Source: Alcanivorax sp. (GTDB lineage: Bacteria > Pseudomonadota > Gammaproteobacteria > Pseudomonadales > Alcanivoracaceae). Taken from it: 64,000 bases of DNA. The translations under genes were made by a program, and so were the position numbers. The stretch covers positions 85,212-149,211 of the forward strand of contig NZ_PBSH01000005.1 in the NCBI RefSeq assembly GCF_002726155.1. The letters are read 5' to 3'. Below the pieces are notes generated by a model. That model made no database searches. It had not been told where the DNA came from and was given only the letters and a program-made list of their open reading frames with translations. Shown here in pieces: positions 44,468 through 55,318 of the stretch (the first letter of the stretch is position 1; every line of letters begins with the position of its first letter).

Positions 44468-44489
44468 TGTGTGGGGCGCGTAGCGTGGG
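44462..44489. repeat. Degenerate heptamer stretch (GCGTGNN-like, four units)
   Basis: ACGTGAT, GTGTGGG, GCGCGTA and GCGTGGG follow one another with a period of 7, starting over the SulP stop codon and ending 5 bases before the convergent ydcF-like stop. It is the weakest of the CACGC/GCGTG arrays that I report. Confidence 0.5.
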
Positions 44490-44494
44490 GCCTT

Positions 44495-45109
44495 TCACAA
44501 ATAGCGAACGTGATACCAGACAAGCGCCAGCCACTCGTACCAGATCTCCGGCACCATGGATAACGCCCCCGCCGACGGCAGCCAGGCCTGGGTCGGCAAG
44601 CGTTTGCTCCAGGCAGCCTGAGCCAGTACTCCCTGGCTCTGGAAGCACAGCAGCGCCCGGGGCAGGTGGGAGCGGTCGCTAACCAGAATCACCTCATCCA
44701 TCCCCCGCTCAGCCAACAACTCGCTGCTGTGGCAAGCATTTTCCCAGGTATTGCGACTACGGGTTTCCTTGATCACAGTCAGCCCCGGCCAACGGCGCAG
44801 GGCCTGCTCGGCCATCAGGTCCGCTTCGGTGGGCTCGTTATCGTGCATGGGAGTCTGGCTAATGCCACCACTGACCAGCAACGGCAAGCCGTGCTCGTTG
44901 GCCAACTCGGCCGCCAATTTTAGCCGCCGCAGCCCTCGGGTGGTCAGGGAGAACCGGCCATTTCGCTGGCGCCGGCCCGCCCCCAGCACTACCACCGCCT
45001 GCGGGGTAATCCCGGTAATCCGGCGCGGCAACGGCGGCAGAAAGCTGCGCACCACCGCCGGCAGGCTGGCCCCCACCAGCACCAGCAGCGTCAGGTAGGT
45101 CAGCACCAT
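44495..45109 (-). CDS. YdcF-like DUF218 protein
   Basis: After a hydrophobic N-terminal segment (LTYLTLLVLVGASLPAVVRSF) the DUF218 domain begins ITPQAVVVLGAGRRQRNGRFSL, then RRLKLAAELANEHGLPLLVSGG, ETRSRNTWENACHSSELL and VILVSDRSHLPRALLCFQSQG. In the ElyC/SanA/YdcF group such domains are linked to envelope carbohydrate handling; the precise role is unknown. ATG at 45109 is used, with GGGGGC about 10 bases upstream; a GTG at 45151 would add 14 residues without family support. Confidence 0.83.
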   Translation of the reverse strand: MVLTYLTLLVLVGASLPAVVRSFLPPLPRRITGITPQAVVVLGAGRRQRNGRFSLTTRGLRRLKLAAELANEHGLPLLVSGGISQTPMHDNEPTEADLMAEQALRRWPGLTVIKETRSRNTWENACHSSELLAERGMDEVILVSDRSHLPRALLCFQSQGVLAQAAWSKRLPTQAWLPSAGALSMVPEIWYEWLALVWYHVRYL

Positions 45110-45213
45110 GGGCAAGCCCCCATCGCATCTACACCCGGCAGGTGCCTCCACCCGGGATATTTATCGCTGTGATTGCACATATGGACACCTGCGCATTGAG
45201 AAATCCGGGCTAA

Positions 45214-47751
<2,538 letters not shown>

Positions 47752-47840
47752 ACGCACTGCAACGCAGCGGAACCGTAGGGCGGAAATGGTCGCAGGCCAT
47801 CTCCGCCAGCCCGCCCGACAACCGAGAGAGCACGCGTACC

Positions 47841-48338
47841 ATGAGGGTTACCGTTAACGCCATTACCACCTTGCTTCTCACCCTGCTGATCACGGCCTGC
47901 GGCTGGCAGCTACGTGGCACCACCAGTGTTCCCACCATGGAAAGCCTGACGCTGATTGGTGCCAGCACAGAACTGAAATACAGCCTGGAAGACGAACTGG
48001 AGAACCAGGGCGTACTGGTGCACAACGAATCCCCCTACGAGCTGATTATTGAAGACGAGGAGTGGATGCGCCGCACCTCCGCCGTGGACAATCAGGGCCG
48101 CCAGGCAGAAATCGAATTGCGCTACACCCTCTACTGGCATCTGCGTGATGTAAAAACCGGTGCCCTGCTGACCACACCCAAACGCATGATGGCGCTGCGC
48201 AGCCTGCCCTGGTACCCGGAAAACGCCACCGCCTCCTCGGATGAAGAGCAACTGGTGCGCGATGACTTGTACGAAGACATGACCTTCCGGCTGATCAACC
48301 AGATCGCCGTGGCGTCCAAGGGGTGGGAGACCTACTGA
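47841..48338 (+). CDS. lptE: LPS-assembly lipoprotein LptE
   Basis: A lipoprotein signal with lipobox LITAC (residues about 14-18) is followed by GWQLRGTTSVPTMESLTLIGASTELKYSLEDELENQG, the LptE/RlpB start. It plugs LptD in the outer membrane and helps insert LPS. The stop overlaps the holA ATG in TGATG. Length 165 aa is normal. The order leuS-lptE-holA is conserved in gammaproteobacteria. Confidence 0.93.
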   Translation: MRVTVNAITTLLLTLLITACGWQLRGTTSVPTMESLTLIGASTELKYSLEDELENQGVLVHNESPYELIIEDEEWMRRTSAVDNQGRQAEIELRYTLYWHLRDVKTGALLTTPKRMMALRSLPWYPENATASSDEEQLVRDDLYEDMTFRLINQIAVASKGWETY

Positions 48339-49351
48339 TGCGCCTGCGCCCCGAGCAGCTCGGCAAGCACCTGTCCGCGACGCTGTTGCCGGTGTATCTG
48401 GTCGCCGGCGATGAGCCGTTACAGCAGGGAGAGCTGCTCGACGACTTGCGCCGGGCAGCCCGTGACCAGGGTTTTGACGAACGCCAGCGTTTTTCCAGTG
48501 ACACCGGCATCGACTGGAATGCCCTGCTCAACGAATCGCAGAGCATGAGCCTGTTCGGCGGCCGCCGCATTCTCGAGCTGGTGCTCAACGATAAACGCCC
48601 GGACAAGACCGGCAGCCAGATTCTTCGCGATGTGCTCGCCGGCCTGAAAGGCGGAGCCAGTAGTGACACCCTGTTATTGATTCGCTGCTCGCGACTGGAT
48701 CGCCGCAAGGACTGGAATAGTGCCTGGGTCAAAGCCGTGGATGAAATGGGCGCAGTGATCGAAGTCTGGCCTGTGGAAGGCAAGGGGCTGCGCAACTGGC
48801 TACAGGAACGCCTGACCAGCCGTGGCCTTCGCGCCAACGAAGATGCTCTGGCCCTGCTGATTGAGCGCAGTGAAGGCAACCTGTTGGCCGCCGCCCAGGA
48901 AGTGGACAAACTAGCCTTGCTGGTGGACGACGGCCAGGTCGGCCCGGAAGACGTACAACAGGCAGTGGGCGACTCCAGTCGCTACTCACCCTTCGACCTC
49001 ACTGAGGCCACCGCGCAGGGCGACAGCCAGCGCGTCATGCATATTATCCAGACCCTGCGCGCCGAAGGGGTGGAGCCACCGGTGCTGCTGTGGGCCCTGA
49101 GCCGCGACATCCGCCTGCTCGATGGCATGCTCGGCGGCGGGCCGCCCCCGCGCCTGCCCCCGCAACGGGTGCGCGCCATGCAGAACCAGGCCCAACGCCT
49201 CAACCCACAGCAGCTGCGCATTGCCCAGGCCTGCGCCATCCGCGCCGACCAGTGTGTCAAAGGCATGGCCAAAGGCGACCCCTGGAAACACATCACCTCC
49301 CTGGCCCTGCGCCTGGCCGGCCACCCGCTACCGCGCAGCATGGAACGGTAA
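48338..49351 (+). CDS. holA: DNA polymerase III delta subunit HolA
   Basis: The protein begins MRLRPEQLGKHLSATLLPVYLVAGDEPLQQGELLDDLR, the HolA domain I pattern, and has LTSRGLRANEDALALLIERSEGNLLAAAQEVDKLALL and YSPFDLTEATAQGD of domains II-III. It opens the beta clamp within the clamp loader. The start at 48338 (TGATG with lptE, GGGAGA upstream) is preferred to a frame start at 48323. The coding region is followed by a heptamer array 7 bases after the stop. Confidence 0.94.
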   Translation: MRLRPEQLGKHLSATLLPVYLVAGDEPLQQGELLDDLRRAARDQGFDERQRFSSDTGIDWNALLNESQSMSLFGGRRILELVLNDKRPDKTGSQILRDVLAGLKGGASSDTLLLIRCSRLDRRKDWNSAWVKAVDEMGAVIEVWPVEGKGLRNWLQERLTSRGLRANEDALALLIERSEGNLLAAAQEVDKLALLVDDGQVGPEDVQQAVGDSSRYSPFDLTEATAQGDSQRVMHIIQTLRAEGVEPPVLLWALSRDIRLLDGMLGGGPPPRLPPQRVRAMQNQAQRLNPQQLRIAQACAIRADQCVKGMAKGDPWKHITSLALRLAGHPLPRSMER

Positions 49352-49358
49352 AAAAGAC

Positions 49359-49393
49359 AGCTGCAAGCGACAAGCTTCAAGCTGCAACGCGAA
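49359..49393. repeat. Heptamer array, five units of AGCNNCA type
   Basis: Starting 8 bases after the holA stop, units AGCTGCA, AGCGACA, AGCTTCA, AGCTGCA and ACGCGAA follow without gaps. The consensus CAAGCNN differs by one base from the CACGCNN arrays elsewhere, and the last unit is of the CACGC type. Confidence 0.75.
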
Positions 49394-49463
49394 GAAAGCC
49401 CTGTGCCTCATGAATCCCCACAGGACTCCGCGCTGCCAGGCCGAATGCCTATCTGCAGGCGTT

Positions 49464-49603
49464 CCTCTTGAGGGACGAACCGAGCGTAGCGAGGCAAGAA
49501 AGCCAAAATCTATCCGCCGTTCTTTCTGAAACCTGTCGAGTTCTGAGATTCCTGATTGCCCTGCGGGCGATTTCCGCGCAAGCGCGGTTCGCACCTCAAG
49601 AGG
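49464..49603. repeat. Imperfect 19-bp inverted repeat flanking 102 bases
   Basis: CCTCTTGAGG followed by three bases and GAACCG (49464-49482) is mirrored by CGGTTC, three bases and CCTCAAGAGG (49585-49603), with two mismatches in the central triplet. The 102 bases inside have no open frame worth calling. This is the only long inverted repeat of its kind that I found in the window. Confidence 0.6.
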
Positions 49604-49825
49604 CACTATTCGCTTCGCTCACCCTTCGGGCCGCACGGAACTACGTGCGTTACTCCGCTACGCTCCGTTCCGACAGCGGCTTCGTAGAAATGCCGAGGTC
49701 TTGAGAACTTTCTAACCTTTCTCTATCCAACGAGCGTAGCTCGTAGGATTGGCACAAATTGCCACCCACCAATGGCAACATTCTGCTAGCCTGTTCGTCT
49801 TCTTTTTTGTCGGGCCAGAACAACA

Positions 49826-50677
49826 ATGAGCGAACCACGGGACACGTCATCCATCAGCTTTACCGCCCTCTACACCGGGCATGTCTGGGCGAAGGACGGG
49901 CTCTCAGCCCCTTTCTTCCGCACTCGCGGTGGCGCTTTCCTGTATGGCGCCCTGGCCCCGTTCGAATATGTGGGCCGGAAGATTGCCGGCGGCAACATTC
50001 GCACCTTTCTGCTGCAGCGCCACCTGCTGATTGACCATCGTCTGCATCAACTGATCGACGATGGCGTCACCCAGGTCGTTGAGATTGCCTGCGGCCTGTC
50101 CCCCCGTGGCCACCGTTTCTGCCAGCAATACCCACAACTGACCTACATCGAAACCGACCTGCCAGACATGGCCCGGCGCAAGCAGCAACTGCTCACCGAA
50201 CACCATGTTCTCAGCGAACGTCACAAGGTCATGCCAATCAATATTTTTGCGGACGACGGCGACCTGAGCCTGACCCACGTGCTCGGGCAGCTGGACAGCA
50301 GCAAGCCGGTGGTCGTGATCACCGAGGGGCTGGTGAATTATTTTCCGTTAGCCGTGATTTCCGAGTTCTGGCGCAAACTGGCCACGGCCCTGCAACGCTT
50401 CCCGCAAGGCACTTACCTGACCGACAATTACCCGCTTTACCATGGCATGCCATTCTACCACACCCTCAAAAATCTGGGGCGTCTGCTCGGCGCCATATCG
50501 CGCAGCCAGGTGGGTTTTCATTTTCATTCCGATGAGCAAACCGTCAGCCACTTCCTGCAGCTGGGCTTCGACGATCTCACCGTACACAACCCCGCTGATT
50601 TCTATACCCAGCTTCCCATCCCGCAAACCCGGGGCAATCCCATGGTGCGGATTCTGGAAGGCGTCGTATCGGCTTGA
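49826..50677 (+). CDS. LCMT-like SAM-dependent methyltransferase
   Basis: The protein has HVWAKDGLSAPFFRTRGGAFLYGALAPFEYVG, then VVEIACGLSPRGHRFCQQYPQLTYIETDLPDMARRKQQLL and VVITEGLVNYFP. These match bacterial proteins related to leucine carboxyl methyltransferases (E-x-x-CG-x-S-PRG and the E-x-D-LP motif). The methyl acceptor is unknown. The ATG follows CCAGAACAACA, a poor ribosome binding site. It is monocistronic and ends at a strong bidirectional terminator. Confidence 0.82.
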   Translation: MSEPRDTSSISFTALYTGHVWAKDGLSAPFFRTRGGAFLYGALAPFEYVGRKIAGGNIRTFLLQRHLLIDHRLHQLIDDGVTQVVEIACGLSPRGHRFCQQYPQLTYIETDLPDMARRKQQLLTEHHVLSERHKVMPINIFADDGDLSLTHVLGQLDSSKPVVVITEGLVNYFPLAVISEFWRKLATALQRFPQGTYLTDNYPLYHGMPFYHTLKNLGRLLGAISRSQVGFHFHSDEQTVSHFLQLGFDDLTVHNPADFYTQLPIPQTRGNPMVRILEGVVSA

Positions 50678-50694
50678 AGCACAAAGCGCTTCCA

Positions 50695-50728
50695 TAAAAA
50701 AACCGGCGCAAATGCCGGTTTTTTTATG
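50695..50728. terminator. Bidirectional intrinsic terminator
   Basis: AACCGGC (50701-50707) pairs with GCCGGTT (50714-50720) over a 6-base loop, with As before and TTTTTTT after. It can end both the methyltransferase transcript (+) and the hydrolase-PilZ transcript (-), which converge here. Confidence 0.9.
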
Positions 50729-50750
50729 GGTGCAGCTTACGTTTTAAGAA

Positions 50751-52040
50751 CTACCCATAGATACGCCGCACTTTTTCATCCTTGTCCCGACGCAAAAAAT
50801 ATTCACCCTGCTTCAGTAACTGGGTAAACCGCTCCGCCGCCTGAATGTTTCCGTGTTTGAACAGGCAACGCAGGTAACCCTCGCCGTCGTAATCAAACAC
50901 CAGCAACTCCAACGTCAGCTCCGGGCTGTCCATATACAGGGTACAATCACGGGCGTGATCCGCCAGGGAAAAACCCGGCTCGTCCAGTTTCAACAGACAA
51001 CCAAAGAAATTGATATCCACGACAGTCACTGGCTTATTGAAACGAAAGCGGTCACCCACCCGGGATTCGCTGATGACATGCCCGTGGTTGTTACAGGGTA
51101 CCAGGCGTTCAGCCCGGCGGCGCTCGATCTGGCCGTATTCCCCTTTGCTGAAACGGCGGATACCCTCCACGTTTTCCAGGGTTTCACCGCGCAGGAAAGT
51201 CGAAAACAGGTCGAGAGACACTTCACGTTTCTCCAGCTGCGGCAGGTGATCTGCCCCCTTGATCAAGGTGAACTGGGCATTGGGACAATTTTCCGCAAAG
51301 GAGGCATTTTCCCAGGGCAGGGTAAAACTGTCGAACTCACCGGTGGTAACCAGGGTGTCGCATTCCGGGTAGCCAAGCAGCCCCTCCACCGACAGCAAAC
51401 GCCGACCGTTGATTTTGTAACGCTCGCACTCATTATCCGACAAGCGCTTCATCTGGCGGTAGAACAACTTGCGGGCCGTGGGGCTGATACCGGTGTCGTC
51501 CATGCGGTCGTAGTTGACCAGATACAGCACCACCGCCTGGCTGAACTCATCCATGCGCCCCTGCTCCAGAACCCGTACGGATTCTTCCACCAACATTCGC
51601 CAGCTCTTGCGCGGGCGGGTCACGATCCCCGCCACAATCAGCTTGTCGGTGGCTTGCGGGTATTTGTAGGCAAAAGTGCTGGCAATCGCCGAGCCCAGCG
51701 ACAACCCCATCAGATGGACCTTTTTCAGACCGGATTGCAGGCTGAACTCATAGAGTAGATCGGCCAGATCCTCCATACTCAAATCCGGCGCGATCTGGGT
51801 GTTGTTACCCAGCGACGGCAAGTCCACCAGAATGACGGGAAAGTCTTCGTAAATGCGTTCTACGCAATACTTGTAGGAAGTGAAGTTCTGGAAGGCCCCG
51901 CCTACCACCAACAATGGCGGCTTATGTGCGTTGGCAGGACTGGAAAATGCCAGGTAATCGATGCGCCACTTGCCGACCCACAGCTGGATAGCATCGGCCT
52001 TGATCGCAGAACGGGTATATTCCTGATACTGAAAGCCCAT
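50751..52040 (-). CDS. RhlA-like alpha/beta hydrolase fused to a PilZ-like domain
   Basis: An alpha/beta hydrolase fold occupies residues about 25-290, with LLVVGGAFQNFTSYKYCVERI (oxyanion region), nucleophile serine near 114 in HLMGLSLGSAIAS, TTGEFDSFTLP and GADHLPQLE giving the Asp-His pair. Overall it resembles RhlA, which joins hydroxyacyl chains. From about residue 315 a PilZ-like domain follows: ERRRAERLVPCNNHGHV with the RxxxR motif and VVDINFFGCLLKLDEPG resembling D/NxSxxG, with Asn in the Ser position. c-di-GMP binding is therefore uncertain. ATG 52040 is used (GGAG 9 bases upstream); earlier starts at 52055 and 52064 are possible. Confidence 0.75.
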   Translation of the reverse strand: MGFQYQEYTRSAIKADAIQLWVGKWRIDYLAFSSPANAHKPPLLVVGGAFQNFTSYKYCVERIYEDFPVILVDLPSLGNNTQIAPDLSMEDLADLLYEFSLQSGLKKVHLMGLSLGSAIASTFAYKYPQATDKLIVAGIVTRPRKSWRMLVEESVRVLEQGRMDEFSQAVVLYLVNYDRMDDTGISPTARKLFYRQMKRLSDNECERYKINGRRLLSVEGLLGYPECDTLVTTGEFDSFTLPWENASFAENCPNAQFTLIKGADHLPQLEKREVSLDLFSTFLRGETLENVEGIRRFSKGEYGQIERRRAERLVPCNNHGHVISESRVGDRFRFNKPVTVVDINFFGCLLKLDEPGFSLADHARDCTLYMDSPELTLELLVFDYDGEGYLRCLFKHGNIQAAERFTQLLKQGEYFLRRDKDEKVRRIYG

Positions 52041-52453
52041 AGTGATTGGCTCCATTTGGCCCACGTTGTTCTTGTTTTATGTAGCGCCTGTACCCTGCGC
52101 CGATCTTTCTTTTTACTTATGACAATATTGTTTTTGCCATCAACTGCACTACACCTAATGGCACAAACGTACCAATGAAATCAGCCATTTAACGGCATTT
52201 GTGTAGCAAAGGATTTCAATTCTTCACCATTTGTGAGCAAGCGTAAAGCACCAGTTATCGCTATAATGCCGCCTTTCGCGGGCGGAAAAATCAGTCCAGG
52301 CTGGCCGCTGATCCAGCCGATGAAGCCAGCGGCCCCTGATCACCGGATTTCCCCTACCTGCCCGGCGGGGTTATGCCGCACAATGGCCAGGCAACGCTTC
52401 ACCGCTCGCAAGACACCAACAGATCGAACGCAGAGAACTGAACGCAGACAATT
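52041..52453. other. Divergent intergenic region and proA leader
   Basis: No gene is supported in about 410 bases. TATAAT at 52262-52267 is a good -10 box for proA without a good -35, giving a leader of about 180 bases. In it GGCCGCTG (52303-52310) pairs perfectly with CAGCGGCC (52327-52334). The stretch 52080-52250 is AT-rich and should hold the hydrolase-PilZ promoter on the other strand. Confidence 0.45.
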
Positions 52454-53725
52454 ATGGATATCCAGCAATACATGCAACGCCTGGGTGAGCAGGCCCGCCA
52501 GGCTTCCCGAGCCATGGCCCGCGCCAACTCCGGCGACAAAGACAAGGCACTGGCTGCCATCGCCAACGCCCTGCGCAACCACCGCGACGCCATTTTGCGC
52601 GCCAACGAAAAAGACCTGGAGGCCGGCCGCAGCAATGGCCTGGAAGCCGCCCTGCTGGACCGTCTGGCACTGACACCCGAACGTTTCGACGGGATGGTAG
52701 AAGGCCTGGAGCAAATTATTGGTCTGGCTGACCCGATCGGTGTGATCACCGACCTGGCCTACCGCCCATCAGGCATCCAGGTCGGCAAAATGCGTGTACC
52801 ACTGGGTGTCATCGGCATTATTTACGAATCACGCCCGAACGTGACCATCGATGCCGCCGCCCTGTGCCTGAAATCCGGTAACGCGGCCATCCTGCGTGGC
52901 GGTTCCGAGGCCATCAACGCCAACCAGGCCATCGCTGAATGCATCCGCGAAGGGCTGCGTGCCGCCGGCCTGCCGGAAGCAGCCGTCCAGGTGGTGGAAA
53001 CCACCGACCGCGCGGCCGTTGGCGAGCTGATCACCCACCCCGAATACGTGGACGTGATCGTGCCCCGTGGCGGCAAGGGCCTGATCGAGCGCATCAGTAA
53101 CGACGCCCGGGTACCGGTCATCAAGCACCTGGATGGCAACTGCCACACGTACATTGATGAGCAGGCCGATATCGCCAAGGCGATCAACGTGGCGTTTAAC
53201 GCCAAGACCCAGCGATACGGCACCTGCAACACCACCGAAACCCTGTTGGTGGCCAATGCCATCGCCCAGCAGGTACTGCCAGAGCTGGCCGCTCAATACC
53301 AGCAGGCGGGCGTAGAGCTGCGCGGCTGTGAGCAAACTCGCCATCTTCTGGAGGGAATGGGCGTGTCCGACATACAGTCAGCCTCAGAAGCTGACTGGGA
53401 AGAGGAATACCTGGCACCGGTACTGGCGGTGAAAATCGTCAAGGATATCGATGAAGCCATCGAACACATCAACCGCTACAGCTCGGGCCACACCGAAGCC
53501 ATCATCACCGAGAACTACACCCTGGCCCGCCGCTTCCTTACCGAAGTGGATTCCAGCTCGGTCATGGTCAATGCCTCCACCCGCTTCGCCGACGGTTTCG
53601 AATACGGCCTGGGTGCGGAAATCGGTATCTCCACCGACAAGATCCATGCCCGCGGCCCGGTAGGCCTGGAAGGGTTGACCAGCCAGAAGTGGGTGGTATT
53701 GGGTGATGGGCATATACGGCAGTAA
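52454..53725 (+). CDS. proA: Gamma-glutamyl phosphate reductase ProA
   Basis: This aldehyde-dehydrogenase-fold enzyme (423 aa) has the catalytic Cys258 in [50 protein letters not shown] and the C-terminal [14 protein letters not shown]. It reduces gamma-glutamyl phosphate to glutamate semialdehyde with NADPH in proline synthesis. proB is not in the window. The ATG follows CAGACAATT with no clear ribosome binding site. The gap to nadD is filled with heptamer repeats. Confidence 0.96.
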   Translation: MDIQQYMQRLGEQARQASRAMARANSGDKDKALAAIANALRNHRDAILRANEKDLEAGRSNGLEAALLDRLALTPERFDGMVEGLEQIIGLADPIGVITDLAYRPSGIQVGKMRVPLGVIGIIYESRPNVTIDAAALCLKSGNAAILRGGSEAINANQAIAECIREGLRAAGLPEAAVQVVETTDRAAVGELITHPEYVDVIVPRGGKGLIERISNDARVPVIKHLDGNCHTYIDEQADIAKAINVAFNAKTQRYGTCNTTETLLVANAIAQQVLPELAAQYQQAGVELRGCEQTRHLLEGMGVSDIQSASEADWEEEYLAPVLAVKIVKDIDEAIEHINRYSSGHTEAIITENYTLARRFLTEVDSSSVMVNASTRFADGFEYGLGAEIGISTDKIHARGPVGLEGLTSQKWVVLGDGHIRQ

Positions 53726-53732
53726 CGCTGAC

Positions 53733-53803
53733 ACGCTCCACGCACCACGCTGGCACGCGGAGCCCCTGGCCAGCGTGTTGCGTGTAGCGTGATGCGTGCC
53801 AGC
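53733..53803. repeat. Two inverted heptamer arms between proA and nadD
   Basis: The left arm has ACGC-type units from 53733 to about 53760. The right arm is four exact-period units GCGTGTT, GCGTGTA, GCGTGAT, GCGTGCC (53773-53800). GCTGGCACGC (53749-53758) is the perfect reverse complement of GCGTGCCAGC (53794-53803). The ATG of nadD (53792-53794) lies across units three and four. Confidence 0.8.
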
Positions 53804-54448
53804 GTTCCCTTAGTCCTCTTCGGCGGCACCTTTGATCCGGTTCACCGGGCACATATCAGTGCCGCCCGAGCCGTGTCCAGAGTGCTCGATGGCGCCCCGG
53901 TGCACCTGCTTCCCAATGCAGTGCCGCCGCACCGGCCGCAACCGCTGGCCAGCGGCGAGCAGCGCCTGCGCATGCTGGAGCTGGCCTGTGCCGAGCACCC
54001 GCACCTGCACCCGGATGGCTGGGAACTGGCCCAATCAGGCCCCAGCTACAGCCTGGCCACCCTGCAGCATTTTCGCCAACAACACCCCCAGCGGCCGCTG
54101 GTCTTCATGATTGGCGCCGACAGTTTTGCCAGCCTGCACCAGTGGCACCAGTGGCGCGACTACACCACCTTATGCCACTTGGCCGTGGTGCCACGCCCGG
54201 ACAGCCCGCTGGCTGACGATGCCGTACTCAGCGCCTTCCCGGAAACCGACGCCGCGGGTCTGACGCAACAAGCCAGTGGTTTGCGGCTGATGCTCAAACG
54301 CCCCTTTCTGGACGTGTCTGCCACCGCCATCCGTCAGGCCCTGGCGGAAAAAGGGCGCTGCCCGGCACTGGATGACACCGTGATTACCCATATTCATCGC
54401 CACGACCTGTATAATGTGGCGAAACTCACTCCCTTTAACGAATCATGA
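53792..54448 (+). CDS. nadD: Nicotinate-nucleotide adenylyltransferase NadD
   Basis: The protein starts MRASVPLVLFGGTFDPVHRAH with the nucleotidyltransferase GGTFDPVH and H-x-x-H motifs and has FMIGADSFASLHQWHQW and a C-terminal (R)PFLDVSATAIRQAL (I/S-S-T-x-x-R). It makes deamido-NAD+ from nicotinate mononucleotide. ATG 53792 and GTG 53789 are the only starts near the conserved beta strand; both lie inside the heptamer array and no ribosome binding site is seen. rsfS follows after 6 bases. Confidence 0.92.
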   Translation: MRASVPLVLFGGTFDPVHRAHISAARAVSRVLDGAPVHLLPNAVPPHRPQPLASGEQRLRMLELACAEHPHLHPDGWELAQSGPSYSLATLQHFRQQHPQRPLVFMIGADSFASLHQWHQWRDYTTLCHLAVVPRPDSPLADDAVLSAFPETDAAGLTQQASGLRLMLKRPFLDVSATAIRQALAEKGRCPALDDTVITHIHRHDLYNVAKLTPFNES

Positions 54449-54454
54449 GGCCCC

Positions 54455-54817
54455 ATGAGCGCTGACACTCCGCTACTGCAACTGGTCATCGACGCCCTGG
54501 AAGAAGTCAAAGCCCAAAACATCACTCCGCTGGATGTGCGTGAAATTACCAGTGTCGCGGACAATATGGTTATTGCCAGTGGCACCTCCAACCGCCATGT
54601 GAAAGCGCTGGCCGACAGCGTCGCCGATGCCGCCAAGACCGCTGGCTACCCGCCCATTGGCACCGAAGGGGAAAACACCGGCGAGTGGATTCTCGTGGAC
54701 CTGGGTGATGTCATCGTTCACCTGATGCTGCCCGCTACCCGAGAGTTCTACGACCTGGAACGGCTGTGGAAAAACCCCCAGCACCACCCGGACCGCGACC
54801 AACAGCAAGATCACTGA
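54455..54817 (+). CDS. rsfS: Ribosomal silencing factor RsfS
   Basis: At 120 residues it has the DUF143 features: [50 protein letters not shown] and [30 protein letters not shown]. It binds L14 of the 50S subunit and blocks joining under starvation. GAGG lies 4-5 bases before the ATG. It lies between nadD and rlmH, the conserved order. Confidence 0.95.
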   Translation: MSADTPLLQLVIDALEEVKAQNITPLDVREITSVADNMVIASGTSNRHVKALADSVADAAKTAGYPPIGTEGENTGEWILVDLGDVIVHLMLPATREFYDLERLWKNPQHHPDRDQQQDH

Positions 54818-54820
54818 TCC

Positions 54821-55291
54821 ATGCGCATTGTTCTGCTGGCCGTCGGCACCCGCATGCCAGCCTGGGTGACCGAGGGCTTCAGCGAATACCAAAAGCGCAT
54901 GCCCCCGGACATGCGCATGGTGCTGGAGGAAATCCCTATGCCCAAACGCGGCAAGGGAGACAGCGCAAACCAAATTCGCACAGAAGCCGATGCCCTGCGC
55001 AAACGTCTGGATAAATACCCAAGCGCTAAAACCGTGGCACTGGAAGTCAATGGCCGCGCGCTGGACACTCACGCCCTCAGCCGTAAACTGGGCGAGCTAA
55101 AAGACGTGGGGCAGGATCTGATACTGCTGGTAGGCGGGCCCGATGGCCTGTGCCCGCAACTATCGGCCAGCGCCCAGGAACGCTGGAGCCTCTCGAACCT
55201 GACGTTGCCCCACCCGCTGGTTCGAGTATTGCTGGCCGAGCAGCTTTACCGGGGCTGGACGCTACTGACCGGGCACCCCTATCATCGCTGA
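54821..55291 (+). CDS. rlmH: 23S rRNA pseudouridine-1915 N3-methyltransferase RlmH
   Basis: The 156-residue SPOUT methyltransferase shows GTRMPAWVTEGFSEYQKRMP, the knot motif LILLVGGPDGLCPQL, and SLSNLTLPHPLVRVLLAEQLYRGWTLLTGHPYHR at the end. It methylates m3-pseudouridine 1915 of 23S rRNA. It begins 3 bases after rsfS. mrdA starts 27 bases downstream. Confidence 0.96.
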   Translation: MRIVLLAVGTRMPAWVTEGFSEYQKRMPPDMRMVLEEIPMPKRGKGDSANQIRTEADALRKRLDKYPSAKTVALEVNGRALDTHALSRKLGELKDVGQDLILLVGGPDGLCPQLSASAQERWSLSNLTLPHPLVRVLLAEQLYRGWTLLTGHPYHR

Positions 55292-55318
55292 TCGTTATCG
55301 CCTCACACAGACGCCAAC

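Larger units (their letters stand above)
49352..49825. other. Noncoding 474-base region with repeats and inverted repeats
   Basis: No gene is supported. The first 40 bases hold the AGCNNCA heptamer array. A 19-bp inverted repeat (17/19 matches) follows: CCTCTTGAGG-GAC-GAACCG at 49464-49482 and its complement at 49585-49603. GCGTAGC and its complement GCTACGC recur at about 49484, 49655 and 49734. ACGAGC-GTA-GCTCGT at 49730-49744 is a perfect hairpin. The structure suggests a small mobile-type element or a structured RNA, but I see no clear ends or terminator. Confidence 0.45.
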
